A stretch of 64,000 nt of DNA from Alg239-R122 sp041746135 (GTDB taxonomy: Bacteria > Pseudomonadota > Alphaproteobacteria > Sphingomonadales > Sphingomonadaceae). The stretch spans positions 1 through 64,000 of the forward strand of contig JBGTHQ010000025.1 in NCBI GenBank assembly GCA_041746135.1, given 5' to 3'. Both the position numbers and the translations under genes were made by a program. Positions within the stretch are counted from its first letter, which is position 1; every line of letters begins with the position of its first letter. This document shows positions 42,629 to 50,951 of this stretch, in pieces. The notes under the pieces are model-generated. The model searched no databases, was not told the origin of the DNA, and saw only the letters and a program-made list of their open reading frames with translations.

Positions 42629-43183
42629 ATGAGCATTTTATCCGACAAATGGATCCGCCGCCAAGCGCAGGACAGCGCCATGATCGAGCCATTCGTCGAG
42701 GCGCAGCGGCGCGAGAACTGCATCAGTTACGGGCTCAGTTCCTATGGCTATGACGCGCGCGTCGCCGACGAGTTCAAGATTTTCACCAACGTCAATTCGT
42801 CGGTGGTCGATCCCAAGCAGTTTGATCCCGACAGCTTTGTCGATCGCAAGACTGATTGCTGCATCATTCCGCCCAACAGCTTTGCGCTGGCGCGCACGGT
42901 CGAGTATTTCCGTATTCCGCGCGACGTGCTGGTCATCTGTCTGGGCAAATCGACTTATGCGCGCTGCGGCATCATCGTCAACGTCACCCCGCTCGAGCCG
43001 GGCTGGGAGGGGCATGTGACGCTGGAATTTTCCAACACCACGCCGCTGCCCGCCAAAATCTATGCCAATGAAGGCGCGTGCCAATTCCTGTTCCTGAAAG
43101 GCAACGAACCGTGCGAGACCAGCTATGCCGACCGCGCCGGCAAATATATGGGCCAGAAAGGCGTGACCTTGCCCAAATTGTGA
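42629..43183 (+). CDS. dcd: dCTP deaminase
   Basis: 184 residues, the standard length. SSYGYDARVADEFKIF, LGKSTYARCGIIVNVTPLEP and GWEGHVTLEFSN contain the conserved Ser, Arg and catalytic Glu of the trimeric dUTPase/dCTP deaminase fold. It converts dCTP to dUTP for thymidylate synthesis. Downstream of cdd. Confidence 0.96.
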   Translation: MSILSDKWIRRQAQDSAMIEPFVEAQRRENCISYGLSSYGYDARVADEFKIFTNVNSSVVDPKQFDPDSFVDRKTDCCIIPPNSFALARTVEYFRIPRDVLVICLGKSTYARCGIIVNVTPLEPGWEGHVTLEFSNTTPLPAKIYANEGACQFLFLKGNEPCETSYADRAGKYMGQKGVTLPKL

Positions 43184-43279
43184 TACGGCGTTGCAGTCAC
43201 GGACACGATTGTGCTGGCCGTGCGCGAAGATTTGCATAATATATCCGTCTCACGAACTCGATATAATAGGAGAGCCGCC

Positions 43280-43786
43280 ATGCATTTTCTCGCCACACCC
43301 GCCGCCCTGATCGGCCGCATTTTGCTGTCACTTATTTTTATCGTCGCCGGAGCGATGAAGCTGGGCGATATTGCTGGAACCGAACAATATATCCAATCGG
43401 TCGGCCTGCAATCGGGACTGGCGATACCGACCGCGATCTTTGAGCTGGCCGCCGGTATTCTGGTGCTTGTCGGTTTTCTGGTGCGACCAATGGCCCTGTT
43501 GCTCGCGGGTTTCACCGTCGTCACCGCATTGTTTTTTCACAGCGACATGAACGATCCCGTGCAATCGGCGATGTTCATGAAAAATCTGGCGATTGCCGGC
43601 GGTTTCCTGTGCCTGTTCGCCTATGGCAACATGGCCTATAGTTTCGATTCGGTCCGCGCCAAGCGCAAGGCCGACCTCGAAACCGCCGCCGCCAGGGAGC
43701 AAGCGGCCGCCGCCGAGATAGAAACCGCGCGCAACCGGGCCGATGCCGCGGAAATCAAAGATCAGGGAATTAGAAAATATGACTGA
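43280..43786 (+). CDS. DoxX family membrane protein
   Basis: 168 residues from ATG 43280 (AGGAGAG upstream). Four hydrophobic helices include LSLIFIVAGAMKLGDIAG, PTAIFELAAGILVLVGFLV and MFMKNLAIAGGFLCLFAYG, the DoxX pattern. An unusual long, alanine/glutamate-rich charged C-terminal helix follows the membrane part. It overlaps the next gene by 8 bp. Confidence 0.88.
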   Translation: MHFLATPAALIGRILLSLIFIVAGAMKLGDIAGTEQYIQSVGLQSGLAIPTAIFELAAGILVLVGFLVRPMALLLAGFTVVTALFFHSDMNDPVQSAMFMKNLAIAGGFLCLFAYGNMAYSFDSVRAKRKADLETAAAREQAAAAEIETARNRADAAEIKDQGIRKYD

Positions 43787-44960
43787 CGGCCGCGAATTCG
43801 ACATCATCGTCTATGGCGCCAGCGGCTTTACCGGGCGGCTGGTCGCCGAGTATCTGGCAAGCCAATATGGCGTCGGCGGCGATGCCCCGAATTGGGCGAT
43901 GGCAGGACGGTCGAAGGAAAAGCTAGCGTCGGTGCGCGATGAAATCGGCGCCCCAGCGGAAACGCCGCTGGTTGTGGCCGACGCCGACGATGCGCAATCG
44001 ATCGAAGAGATGGTGAAGCGCACCAAAGTGGTGCTCACCACCGTTGGGCCGTATCAGCTTTACGGAAGCGATCTGGTCGCAGCCTGCGCCCGGCACGGTA
44101 CCGATTATTGCGACCTGAGCGGCGAACCCGCCTGGATGCGGCAGATGATCGACGCGCATCACGCGGCAGCCCAAAAAAGCGGCGCGCGGATCGTATTTTC
44201 TTGCGGTTTCGATTCGATCCCGTTCGATCTGGGCGTGCAGATGCTGCAAAAGGAAGCGCGGACGCGTTTCGGCAAACCCGCCACCCGCGTCAAGGGCCGC
44301 GTCCGCAAGATGCAGGGCACGTTTTCGGGCGGCACCGCGGCCAGCCTGAAAGCCACGATGGCGGCTGCGGCGAAAGACCCGGACGTGATCAAATATCTGA
44401 GCAATCCGTTCTCGCTTTCGGGCGGATTCGAGGGGCCGAAACAGCCCAGGGGCAACACACCCGAATATGATGATCAGCTAGGCAGCTGGGCCACAGCGTT
44501 CGTGATGGCCCCGATCAACACCAAAAACGTGCACCGCACCAATGCATTGCTCGGCCATCCCTATGGCGAGGATTTCGTTTATGACGAAATGATGCTGACC
44601 GGCCCCGGCGAACAGGGCGAAAAGATCGCGCACCATGTCGCCAATACCGATATGATGGGCGGCGACGATGGCCCGAAACCGGGCGAAGGTCCAGGCAAGC
44701 ACGAACGCGAAAACGGATTTTACGACATCGTGTTCGTCGGCAGCACCGATGACGGCGACACCATTCGCTATTCGGTCAAGGGCGACAAGGATCCGGGCTA
44801 TGGATCAACCTCGAAAATGATCGCGGAAACCGCCTTGTGCCTCGTCCGCAATGTGCCCGAAAGCGAGGGCGGCATCTGGACGCCGGGCGCGTTGCTCGGC
44901 GAAAAGCTGGCGGACCGGCTACAGGCTAATGCCGGCCTGACATTCGCCGCGGAAAACTGA
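43779..44960 (+). CDS. Saccharopine dehydrogenase / trans-acting enoyl reductase-like protein
   Basis: 393 residues from ATG 43779. The Rossmann start is FDIIVYGASGFTGRLVAEYL, with WAMAGRSKEKL and VVLTTVGPYQLYGSDLVAAC, then DYCDLSGEPAWMR. This pattern is that of the saccharopine-dehydrogenase-like family that includes mycobacterial trans-acting enoyl reductase (phthiocerol lipid synthesis). Probably a membrane-associated NAD(P)-dependent reductase. It overlaps the DoxX gene and its end nearly touches the convergent CHASE2 gene. Confidence 0.88.
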   Translation: MTDGREFDIIVYGASGFTGRLVAEYLASQYGVGGDAPNWAMAGRSKEKLASVRDEIGAPAETPLVVADADDAQSIEEMVKRTKVVLTTVGPYQLYGSDLVAACARHGTDYCDLSGEPAWMRQMIDAHHAAAQKSGARIVFSCGFDSIPFDLGVQMLQKEARTRFGKPATRVKGRVRKMQGTFSGGTAASLKATMAAAAKDPDVIKYLSNPFSLSGGFEGPKQPRGNTPEYDDQLGSWATAFVMAPINTKNVHRTNALLGHPYGEDFVYDEMMLTGPGEQGEKIAHHVANTDMMGGDDGPKPGEGPGKHERENGFYDIVFVGSTDDGDTIRYSVKGDKDPGYGSTSKMIAETALCLVRNVPESEGGIWTPGALLGEKLADRLQANAGLTFAAEN

Positions 44961-44974
44961 TGCTATCGGTGCGC

Positions 44975-47353
44975 CTAGCGGCTGCCGTTGGAGCGTAGCG
45001 GCGGACTATAGCCTTCGACCCAGGTCGCCTCGAATTCGGCCGCGGGCAACGGTTTGCCGATATGCCAGCCCTGAATCGTGTCGCAGTCATAGGCACGCAG
45101 TAGTTCCAGACAGCTGGCATCCTCGACCCCTTCGGCAACAACCTTGAAATTCAGCGCATGGGCGAGCTCAATGGTCGAACGCACCATGATGCGGTCGGCC
45201 TCGACATGCTCCATCGATTTGACGAACGCCTGGTCGATCTTGATCTCGTCCGCTGGGAATCGCTGCAGGTAGCTCAGCGTGGACTGGCCGGTGCCGTAAT
45301 CGTCGATCGAAATGCGCGTGCCCAGCGCCTTGAACCGCTCCAGGGTTGCAATCGCGGCATCCGGGCTGTCGAGCGCCGCCGATTCGGTCACTTCGATGGT
45401 GATCTGGCGCGCATCGATCTGCCCCGACCCGATCATCTCGAGCGCCGATTGCACGAAATCGCTGTCGGACAATAACAGCGCAGACACGTTTATTGCGATG
45501 TTGAGCGGCGGGCCATTGCCGTTCCAGCGTGCGAGATCAGCGATCACGCGGCGGACCATGTACAAGGTGAGCTCGTCGATCCGGCCTTCCTTTTCCAGAA
45601 CGGGGATGAACTGGTCAGGGCGGATCAAGCCTTTTTCCGGATGGTTCCAGCGGATCAGCGCCTCGGCGCCCGTTACCTTGTCGGCGCGAACGCTGTATTT
45701 GGGCTGATAGACCGGGAACATTTCCTGATCCGCCAGCGCGCGTTCCAGGTCGATCAGCACGGCGAGCTTTTCCTCCGCCGCGTCGGTGATGCTGTCGCTG
45801 TGCCATGACCAGCGCTCGCCCAGCCGCGCCGCGCAGTCTGCGGCGATCTGCGCCTTTCCGACCAGCGCCTGGATATCGGTAAACACTCCGCTGGCGGCCC
45901 CGAAACTTGCCTTTACCGCAACCGAGCGCCGCGAAATCTGTATCTTTCCGCGCAAGATCGCGGCGGCCGCGTCGAACCGTTCGGGCACGATTTCCATATC
46001 CCCATAGGGGACGATCCAGCCGAGCGCATTGTTATCGACACTGTAGACAGTGCTCCCGGCGCTGATCAGCGACAGCCGGTCGGCCAGCATGCGCAGCAAC
46101 TCGCCGCGTTCGTCGACGTCGAGCAAAGTGCTGATGTCGCTGAAATTGTCGATCCGCATCACGGCGGCAACCACTTTTTTGCCCATCGACCGGTCGCGCA
46201 CCATCGCGCTGAGATTGGCCAGCCCGCTTTCCTTGTGCACCATCCGCGCCTTGGTCAGCGCCGCGGCAAAATCGAGCAGCTTGTGCCCGGCATAGGCCAG
46301 CGTCAGAAACACGAGTGCGGGAACGACCGCCAGCGTGAACCAACCCAGCAGTTCGAACAGATACGGCGCGCCCAGAACGGCGACGATTTGGCCCGCGGTG
46401 GCGAGACGTGCCGCCAGCAGCCTGCTCTGGAGATAGGCGAACCGCAGCATAGTTACGAGAACCGCGAACAGCAGCATCGGCCACGGTCCGATCGAGGAGA
46501 GGGCACGGTTCTGGTACAACGTTTCCGCCGCCATCGCCTGAATCACCACACCCGGCAATATGCCATAGCGTGCGGTGGCATAGCGGTCACCCATTTCGAT
46601 GGCGGTGGCGCCAATCACGATATGCTTTGCGCGAAGCGCCGACATATCCGCGCTGCCATCCAGAATATCCGCAAAGCTATGCCGCGGAATCGTCGCGGGA
46701 TCGATCGACTGGTCGATCCGAAAACTCTGGTCCACATTGCCAGCCCGTCCGCCCAGCATCGATGCGAGCGATGGGCGCGCGATGTTGTCGGTTACGGTCC
46801 CGTACAGATAATTGTTGAGCTGTCCGCTGGCATCGGGTTTTACGTTGACCGATGCCAGAAAGGCATGCCGGGCGAATATGCCGAGCGGCAGGCTTTCGAC
46901 GAACTGCCCGGCATCGGTGCGGTCGCTGCCCGAATTTCGCGCCTGCAGATGGGTGGGTAGAATGACCGCACCGTCGGCGCGGCGCAGGGCATCGGCAAAG
47001 GCCCGGTCGCCGCCCGCGCGCGATACGGCGGAAAAATCGACGTCGAAGGCGATCTGTGCGGCCCCGGCCCGGTGCAGCTTGTCGACCAGCCGCGCATGGT
47101 AGCTGCGCGGCCAGGGCCATTCGGCCAGTTTCTGCAGCGATTGCGCGTCGATTTCGACAATATGGATATCACCCGAGGCCGGACGGGTGGACAGCGTATC
47201 GCGTTGCGTCTGCAATACTTGCTCAAGGCTGGCACCGGACTGTGAATAGCCGACATAGAGTGACAGCAGCACGGCGGCCAGAAAAGCCGCGCCGCGCCAG
47301 GTGCGCATGGCGCGGACGAATATTTGCATCCTGCCCCGTAATGATTTCTGCAT
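44975..47353 (-). CDS. CHASE2-domain EAL phosphodiesterase (degenerate GGDEF)
   Basis: 792 residues. An N-terminal anchor (FLAAVLLSLYVGYSQ) is followed by a CHASE2 sensor (DIHIVEIDAQSLQKL, FDVDFSAVSRAGGDRAFADA). Three more helices (about 300-375) end it. A GGDEF-like domain (MRIDNFSDISTLLDVDERGE) lacks the GGDEF motif. The C-terminal EAL domain keeps EALIRWNHPEKGLI, NIAINVSALLL, IEVTESA, IDDYGTGQST, EIKIDQAFV, VAEGVED and QGWHIGKPLP, so it should be an active c-di-GMP phosphodiesterase at the inner membrane. The FecR-domain gene lies upstream on the same strand. Confidence 0.93.
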   Translation of the reverse strand: MQKSLRGRMQIFVRAMRTWRGAAFLAAVLLSLYVGYSQSGASLEQVLQTQRDTLSTRPASGDIHIVEIDAQSLQKLAEWPWPRSYHARLVDKLHRAGAAQIAFDVDFSAVSRAGGDRAFADALRRADGAVILPTHLQARNSGSDRTDAGQFVESLPLGIFARHAFLASVNVKPDASGQLNNYLYGTVTDNIARPSLASMLGGRAGNVDQSFRIDQSIDPATIPRHSFADILDGSADMSALRAKHIVIGATAIEMGDRYATARYGILPGVVIQAMAAETLYQNRALSSIGPWPMLLFAVLVTMLRFAYLQSRLLAARLATAGQIVAVLGAPYLFELLGWFTLAVVPALVFLTLAYAGHKLLDFAAALTKARMVHKESGLANLSAMVRDRSMGKKVVAAVMRIDNFSDISTLLDVDERGELLRMLADRLSLISAGSTVYSVDNNALGWIVPYGDMEIVPERFDAAAAILRGKIQISRRSVAVKASFGAASGVFTDIQALVGKAQIAADCAARLGERWSWHSDSITDAAEEKLAVLIDLERALADQEMFPVYQPKYSVRADKVTGAEALIRWNHPEKGLIRPDQFIPVLEKEGRIDELTLYMVRRVIADLARWNGNGPPLNIAINVSALLLSDSDFVQSALEMIGSGQIDARQITIEVTESAALDSPDAAIATLERFKALGTRISIDDYGTGQSTLSYLQRFPADEIKIDQAFVKSMEHVEADRIMVRSTIELAHALNFKVVAEGVEDASCLELLRAYDCDTIQGWHIGKPLPAAEFEATWVEGYSPPLRSNGSR

Positions 47354-47459
47354 AAGCGTTTCCCGGCTGTTCGGGGTACGATAGGCGAATTTGACGAATT
47401 TATCGTAAAGATGCCGCCGGAATCGCTTCCGGCGGCATCATAGAGTTGAGGTGGCGACG

Positions 47460-49019
47460 TTATCTCAGCTTGAGATTGCGGATTTCCTCGATACTTCGGG
47501 AATCCAGGCTATCTGTCGATCCGCGTTCGGCCCTGATATTCCCCAGATCCGCCGCGTTGCCGATTCCGCCAATATCGATCCGTTCCTGCCCGCCAACGCC
47601 GATAGACTGGCCCATATTGCTGGTCCGGTCGCCGCCTTTTTTGCCGCCCTTATCGTCATCGTCATCGTCTTTGTCGTCATCGTCATCTTCGTCGGACTTA
47701 TCGCCCTTGCCGCCTTTATCATCGTCGTCATTGTCGCCCTTATCTTCATCTTTGTCAGACTTATCACCCTTGTTGTTCTTATCTTCTTTGTCTTCTTTGT
47801 CTTCTTTGTCTTCTTTGTCTTCTTTGTCGGACTTATCGCCCTTGTCGTCCTTGTCGTCCTTGTCGTCCTTGTCGTCCTTATCCGACTTATCTTTCTTGTT
47901 GTCCTTATCGTCTTTGTCGTCTTTGTCGTCTTTGCCGCCCTTATCTTCATCTTTGTCGGACTTATCGCCCTTATCTTCTTTGTCGTCCTTGTCCGACTTA
48001 TCGCCTTTATCGTCTTTGTCGCTATCGTCGCCAGTTCCCTTGTCCGGGTTTTCTGTTCCCGGTGCGGGGGCGGGGGCTGGATCCGGTTGAGCCGGGGCTT
48101 CGGGAGTGGCTGTCGGCGGATCGGCAGGCTTTACCTCTGGTTGCGGATTGGCGATTTCAGGCGGCGAGCCTGCACCCGAGCCTTTATTACCCGGGTTGCG
48201 CGTGCTGGCGATGATGGCCCCCAGCGAAGCGTTGCCATCGATTAGCCCGCCGGTCAGCATGGCCAGATCGACCGGTTCGTCCCAGATCGGTTCGCTGATA
48301 ACCGATGCAAAATCGTCGTCGCCCGGCAATTCGGTCATGCCCGCTTCCGTGTTCGCGCTGGCGGTTGTCTTGCCGGTCTTGGCGTTAACGGTTGTGGTGT
48401 CATCCACCGGTTTTTCCGGCGCATTGGGCGACCGGATGGACCGGTCGCCGCCCTGGCCCATGATATTGAGCTGGAACGGATCTTGCGCCATGATAGTACC
48501 GACATTGCCCGGCGTAATAAGTTCGCTGGCGCCGCCATCCAGGGTCGATACCTCGACCGCGCCTTCGGTCACCTGCAGCGATGTACCGGCTTCGCCCACT
48601 GTAACGCTGAAGGTCGTGCCTTTGACGACAGCCGCCATATACGGGGTGTCCACGCCGAAATGCGCATTCTGTTTCTTGTCAACGCGAAACAGCACATTGC
48701 CGAAATATTCGAATATCTGCGCGACGCCGCCGCTCTGTTTGGGCTGGCTGATGCGGATTTTGCTCTGCGGAGAGACCACCATATATTGTGCGCCGCGGAC
48801 CAGCACCACACGGCCGTTCCCGCCCGTGCTCACCACATCGCCGAGTTTCAGGTCGCGGCCTTTGGAAGCGACAAACGTTAACCCGTCGCTTTCGACAACG
48901 ACGGTGCCGCTCGATTCGGAGATTTCCCATCCGGGCGTGTCCGCATAAGCGGCACCGCTGGCCAGAAGACCTATCATCAACGCGGCCGTAGCAGTGCTTT
49001 TCTTTATGGTGATCATCAT
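47460..49019 (-). CDS. FecR-domain exported protein with long Lys/Asp repeat
   Basis: About 519 residues from an ATG at 49019 (alternatives 49046, 49016). A signal peptide (KKSTATAALMIGLLASGAAYA) leads into a FecR-type beta domain (GRDLKLGDVVSTGGNGRVVL, FEYFGNVLFRVDKKQN, TPYMAAVVKGTTFSVTV). Then come a Pro-rich linker and a low-complexity tract of KDDKDDKGDKSDKE-type repeats (about 345-470), and a Gly-rich end. The FecR fold is normal for cell-surface or signalling proteins, but the repeat region is unusual. It lies between a CHASE2-EAL enzyme and a divergent ShlB transporter. Confidence 0.9.
   Translation of the reverse strand: MMITIKKSTATAALMIGLLASGAAYADTPGWEISESSGTVVVESDGLTFVASKGRDLKLGDVVSTGGNGRVVLVRGAQYMVVSPQSKIRISQPKQSGGVAQIFEYFGNVLFRVDKKQNAHFGVDTPYMAAVVKGTTFSVTVGEAGTSLQVTEGAVEVSTLDGGASELITPGNVGTIMAQDPFQLNIMGQGGDRSIRSPNAPEKPVDDTTTVNAKTGKTTASANTEAGMTELPGDDDFASVISEPIWDEPVDLAMLTGGLIDGNASLGAIIASTRNPGNKGSGAGSPPEIANPQPEVKPADPPTATPEAPAQPDPAPAPAPGTENPDKGTGDDSDKDDKGDKSDKDDKEDKGDKSDKDEDKGGKDDKDDKDDKDNKKDKSDKDDKDDKDDKDDKGDKSDKEDKEDKEDKEDKEDKNNKGDKSDKDEDKGDNDDDDKGGKGDKSDEDDDDDKDDDDDDKGGKKGGDRTSNMGQSIGVGGQERIDIGGIGNAADLGNIRAERGSTDSLDSRSIEEIRNLKLR
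47640..48030. repeat. 9-bp-period tandem repeat region coding for the KD-rich tract
   Basis: On the plus strand the tract is mostly tandem variants of CTTGTCGTC and TTCTTTGTC with period 9 (for example five near-identical TTCTTTGTC units around 47783-47828 and four CTTGTCGTC units around 47840-47878). Period 9 keeps frame (three codons), so slippage would change repeat number without a frameshift. The plus strand is also open over this tract but only as a hydrophobic mirror of the repeat. Confidence 0.85.
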
Positions 49020-49163
49020 GTCATTGTTCCGCCGTAAATTTTTCATGGCTTTACAATAGGACCGATTTGCCAAGGGGAAATGAATCCTTGTAGTTAAAAT
49101 ATACTAAATCTTTGCTATTTAACGCTAATATCTTGTTAACCAATTTGCGGTATCCCGCTCAAT

Positions 49164-50870
49164 ATGAAGAATATTTCACCTAGAACTTTCAATAGCGTCA
49201 ATTGCCGTTTCACCCTGGCCATGGCCATGCTTTGCCTGCCGGTAACGGGCGTGTGCGCACAGGAAGAACGCCCCGTCACCAACGATGCCAATGAGGTGGT
49301 CGATGCCCGCGACGATATCGAAAAAAAGCCCGAAACCGTCGTCCGTCCGCAGAACGATGATTTCCTGACACCCGATCTGGATTATTCCAGCGCCAGCGAA
49401 ACAGCGCCGCCACCGGTATCCGACAGTGTCCGCCTGGGCGCGATCCTGATCGACGGCGCATCGCAACTCGACCCGTCGATTTTCGCCAGCGCCATCGAAC
49501 CGGTGATCGGCACCGAAGTTTCTCGGGAAGAACTTTCCCGGCTGACCCAGCAGGTTGCCGAAATTGCCCGTGATAACGGCTATGTTTTCGCCAGCGCCTA
49601 TATCGCGCCGCAAAAACTGGAGCTTGGCATATTGCGCATCACGCTCGATACCGGGACGATCGACGAGATACGCATTATCGGCAGCGACAATGTCGCAATA
49701 CGCGAATTGCTGAATCGTTTAGTCGGCAAGCTCGTTACGCGCAGCTTGATCGAACGGCAGATATTGCTCGCTAACGACATCCCCAAAATCCGCGTCCAGA
49801 AAACCGCTTTCGTCCGCGAGGAGGGAATCCGCATATTACAGGTCGACGTGCGCGAACTGGAAAATGATTCCCGGCTGAGCGCGGACAATTACGGGTCGAA
49901 CAGTTTCGGTCCGGTGCGCGCGCGCCTTGCCACGGAAATTCGCGGCCTGTTCGACGATTCGGACATCGCGGAATTTTCGGCGCGTACCGTGCCTACCGAC
50001 CCCAAGGAAATATTGTCGGCCAGCGCTGCTTACGAAACATCGCTCGGCACCGATGGACTGCGTCTCGGGCTTGCCGCCTCGGTCAGCGATACCGAACCGG
50101 GCGGTTTCCGCACGGGATCGGGCATCAAGGGCAACAGCCAGTATGTGCGCGGGCACGCCACCCACCCGCTGATCCGGGCTTCGGACGGCAGTCTGTGGCT
50201 GACGGCCGACCTGGCCTATCTTTCCATCGCACAGACGCTGGATGACGTACAATTGCAGCGCGACGACCAGTTGACTCTCTCGCTTGGCTTACTGTCCAAC
50301 GTAAAAATCCTGGGCGGCCGCTTGCGCAGCGGCGTGAAATTGAAACAGGGCATCGACGCACTGGGCACGACCCGTTTCGGCGACCCGCTGGCCTCGCGGC
50401 GCGATGGCGACGGCGTGTTTACGCTGGGCGAATTCTATACCGGATGGACCGGGGGCATTGTCGGCAACCTCAGCCTGCGCACGACGCTGAGCGGGCAATA
50501 TGCGTCGCGGCCGCTTTTCTCTTCGCAGGAAATGAGCCTGGGCGGCGCATACAGCGTGCGCGGATATGATTTCAGCGAACGTTCGGGCGATAACGGTATT
50601 GCCGGACTGTTCGAAGTGCGCGAGGATTTCGATGATGCGATATCCTTCTTGGACCGCCTACAGCTATACAGCTTCGTCGATGGGGGATATGTCCACAACT
50701 TACGTAACGGATTTGGCGGCGGCACTTTGTTTTCTGCCGGAGGCGGCTTGCGGCTGCGGGCAGGTATATTCGATTTCGAACTGGAATCGGCCATACCGCT
50801 CACCGAAGACCGGTTCGACAGTGGCGACAGGTCGCCGAAGATCAACGTGCAGATCGGTGTCAACTTCTAA
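49164..50870 (+). CDS. ShlB/FhaC/HecB-type outer-membrane transporter
   Basis: 568 residues. A signal region (FTLAMAMLCLPVTGVCAQ) is followed by a POTRA_2 domain (RLGAILIDGASQLDPSIFAS, PVIGTEVSREELSRLTQQVA) and a C-terminal beta-barrel ending in a terminal aromatic residue (INVQIGVNF). It also has the loop motif SLGGAYSVRGYDFSERSGDNG, related to the VRGY/F motif that inserts into the FhaC pore. It should be the outer-membrane half of a two-partner secretion or similar system. No TpsA partner is adjacent. Divergent from the FecR-domain gene. Confidence 0.93.
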   Translation: MKNISPRTFNSVNCRFTLAMAMLCLPVTGVCAQEERPVTNDANEVVDARDDIEKKPETVVRPQNDDFLTPDLDYSSASETAPPPVSDSVRLGAILIDGASQLDPSIFASAIEPVIGTEVSREELSRLTQQVAEIARDNGYVFASAYIAPQKLELGILRITLDTGTIDEIRIIGSDNVAIRELLNRLVGKLVTRSLIERQILLANDIPKIRVQKTAFVREEGIRILQVDVRELENDSRLSADNYGSNSFGPVRARLATEIRGLFDDSDIAEFSARTVPTDPKEILSASAAYETSLGTDGLRLGLAASVSDTEPGGFRTGSGIKGNSQYVRGHATHPLIRASDGSLWLTADLAYLSIAQTLDDVQLQRDDQLTLSLGLLSNVKILGGRLRSGVKLKQGIDALGTTRFGDPLASRRDGDGVFTLGEFYTGWTGGIVGNLSLRTTLSGQYASRPLFSSQEMSLGGAYSVRGYDFSERSGDNGIAGLFEVREDFDDAISFLDRLQLYSFVDGGYVHNLRNGFGGGTLFSAGGGLRLRAGIFDFELESAIPLTEDRFDSGDRSPKINVQIGVNF

Positions 50871-50951
50871 AGGACGGGATGATACCAACCGGCTTGGCGA
50901 GAATGCGCCAAGTTGCTACACTCTTTTCACAAAAAAGAGGAGTCTGCAAAT

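Noticed and set aside
47640..48030. Possible CRISPR array
   Set aside because: Repeats are contiguous 9-mers with no spacers.
47451..48245. Plus-strand open frame over the KD repeat
   Set aside because: It is the complement of the GAT/AAG-type repeat, giving a hydrophobic low-complexity translation; the minus strand encodes a signal peptide and a FecR domain.
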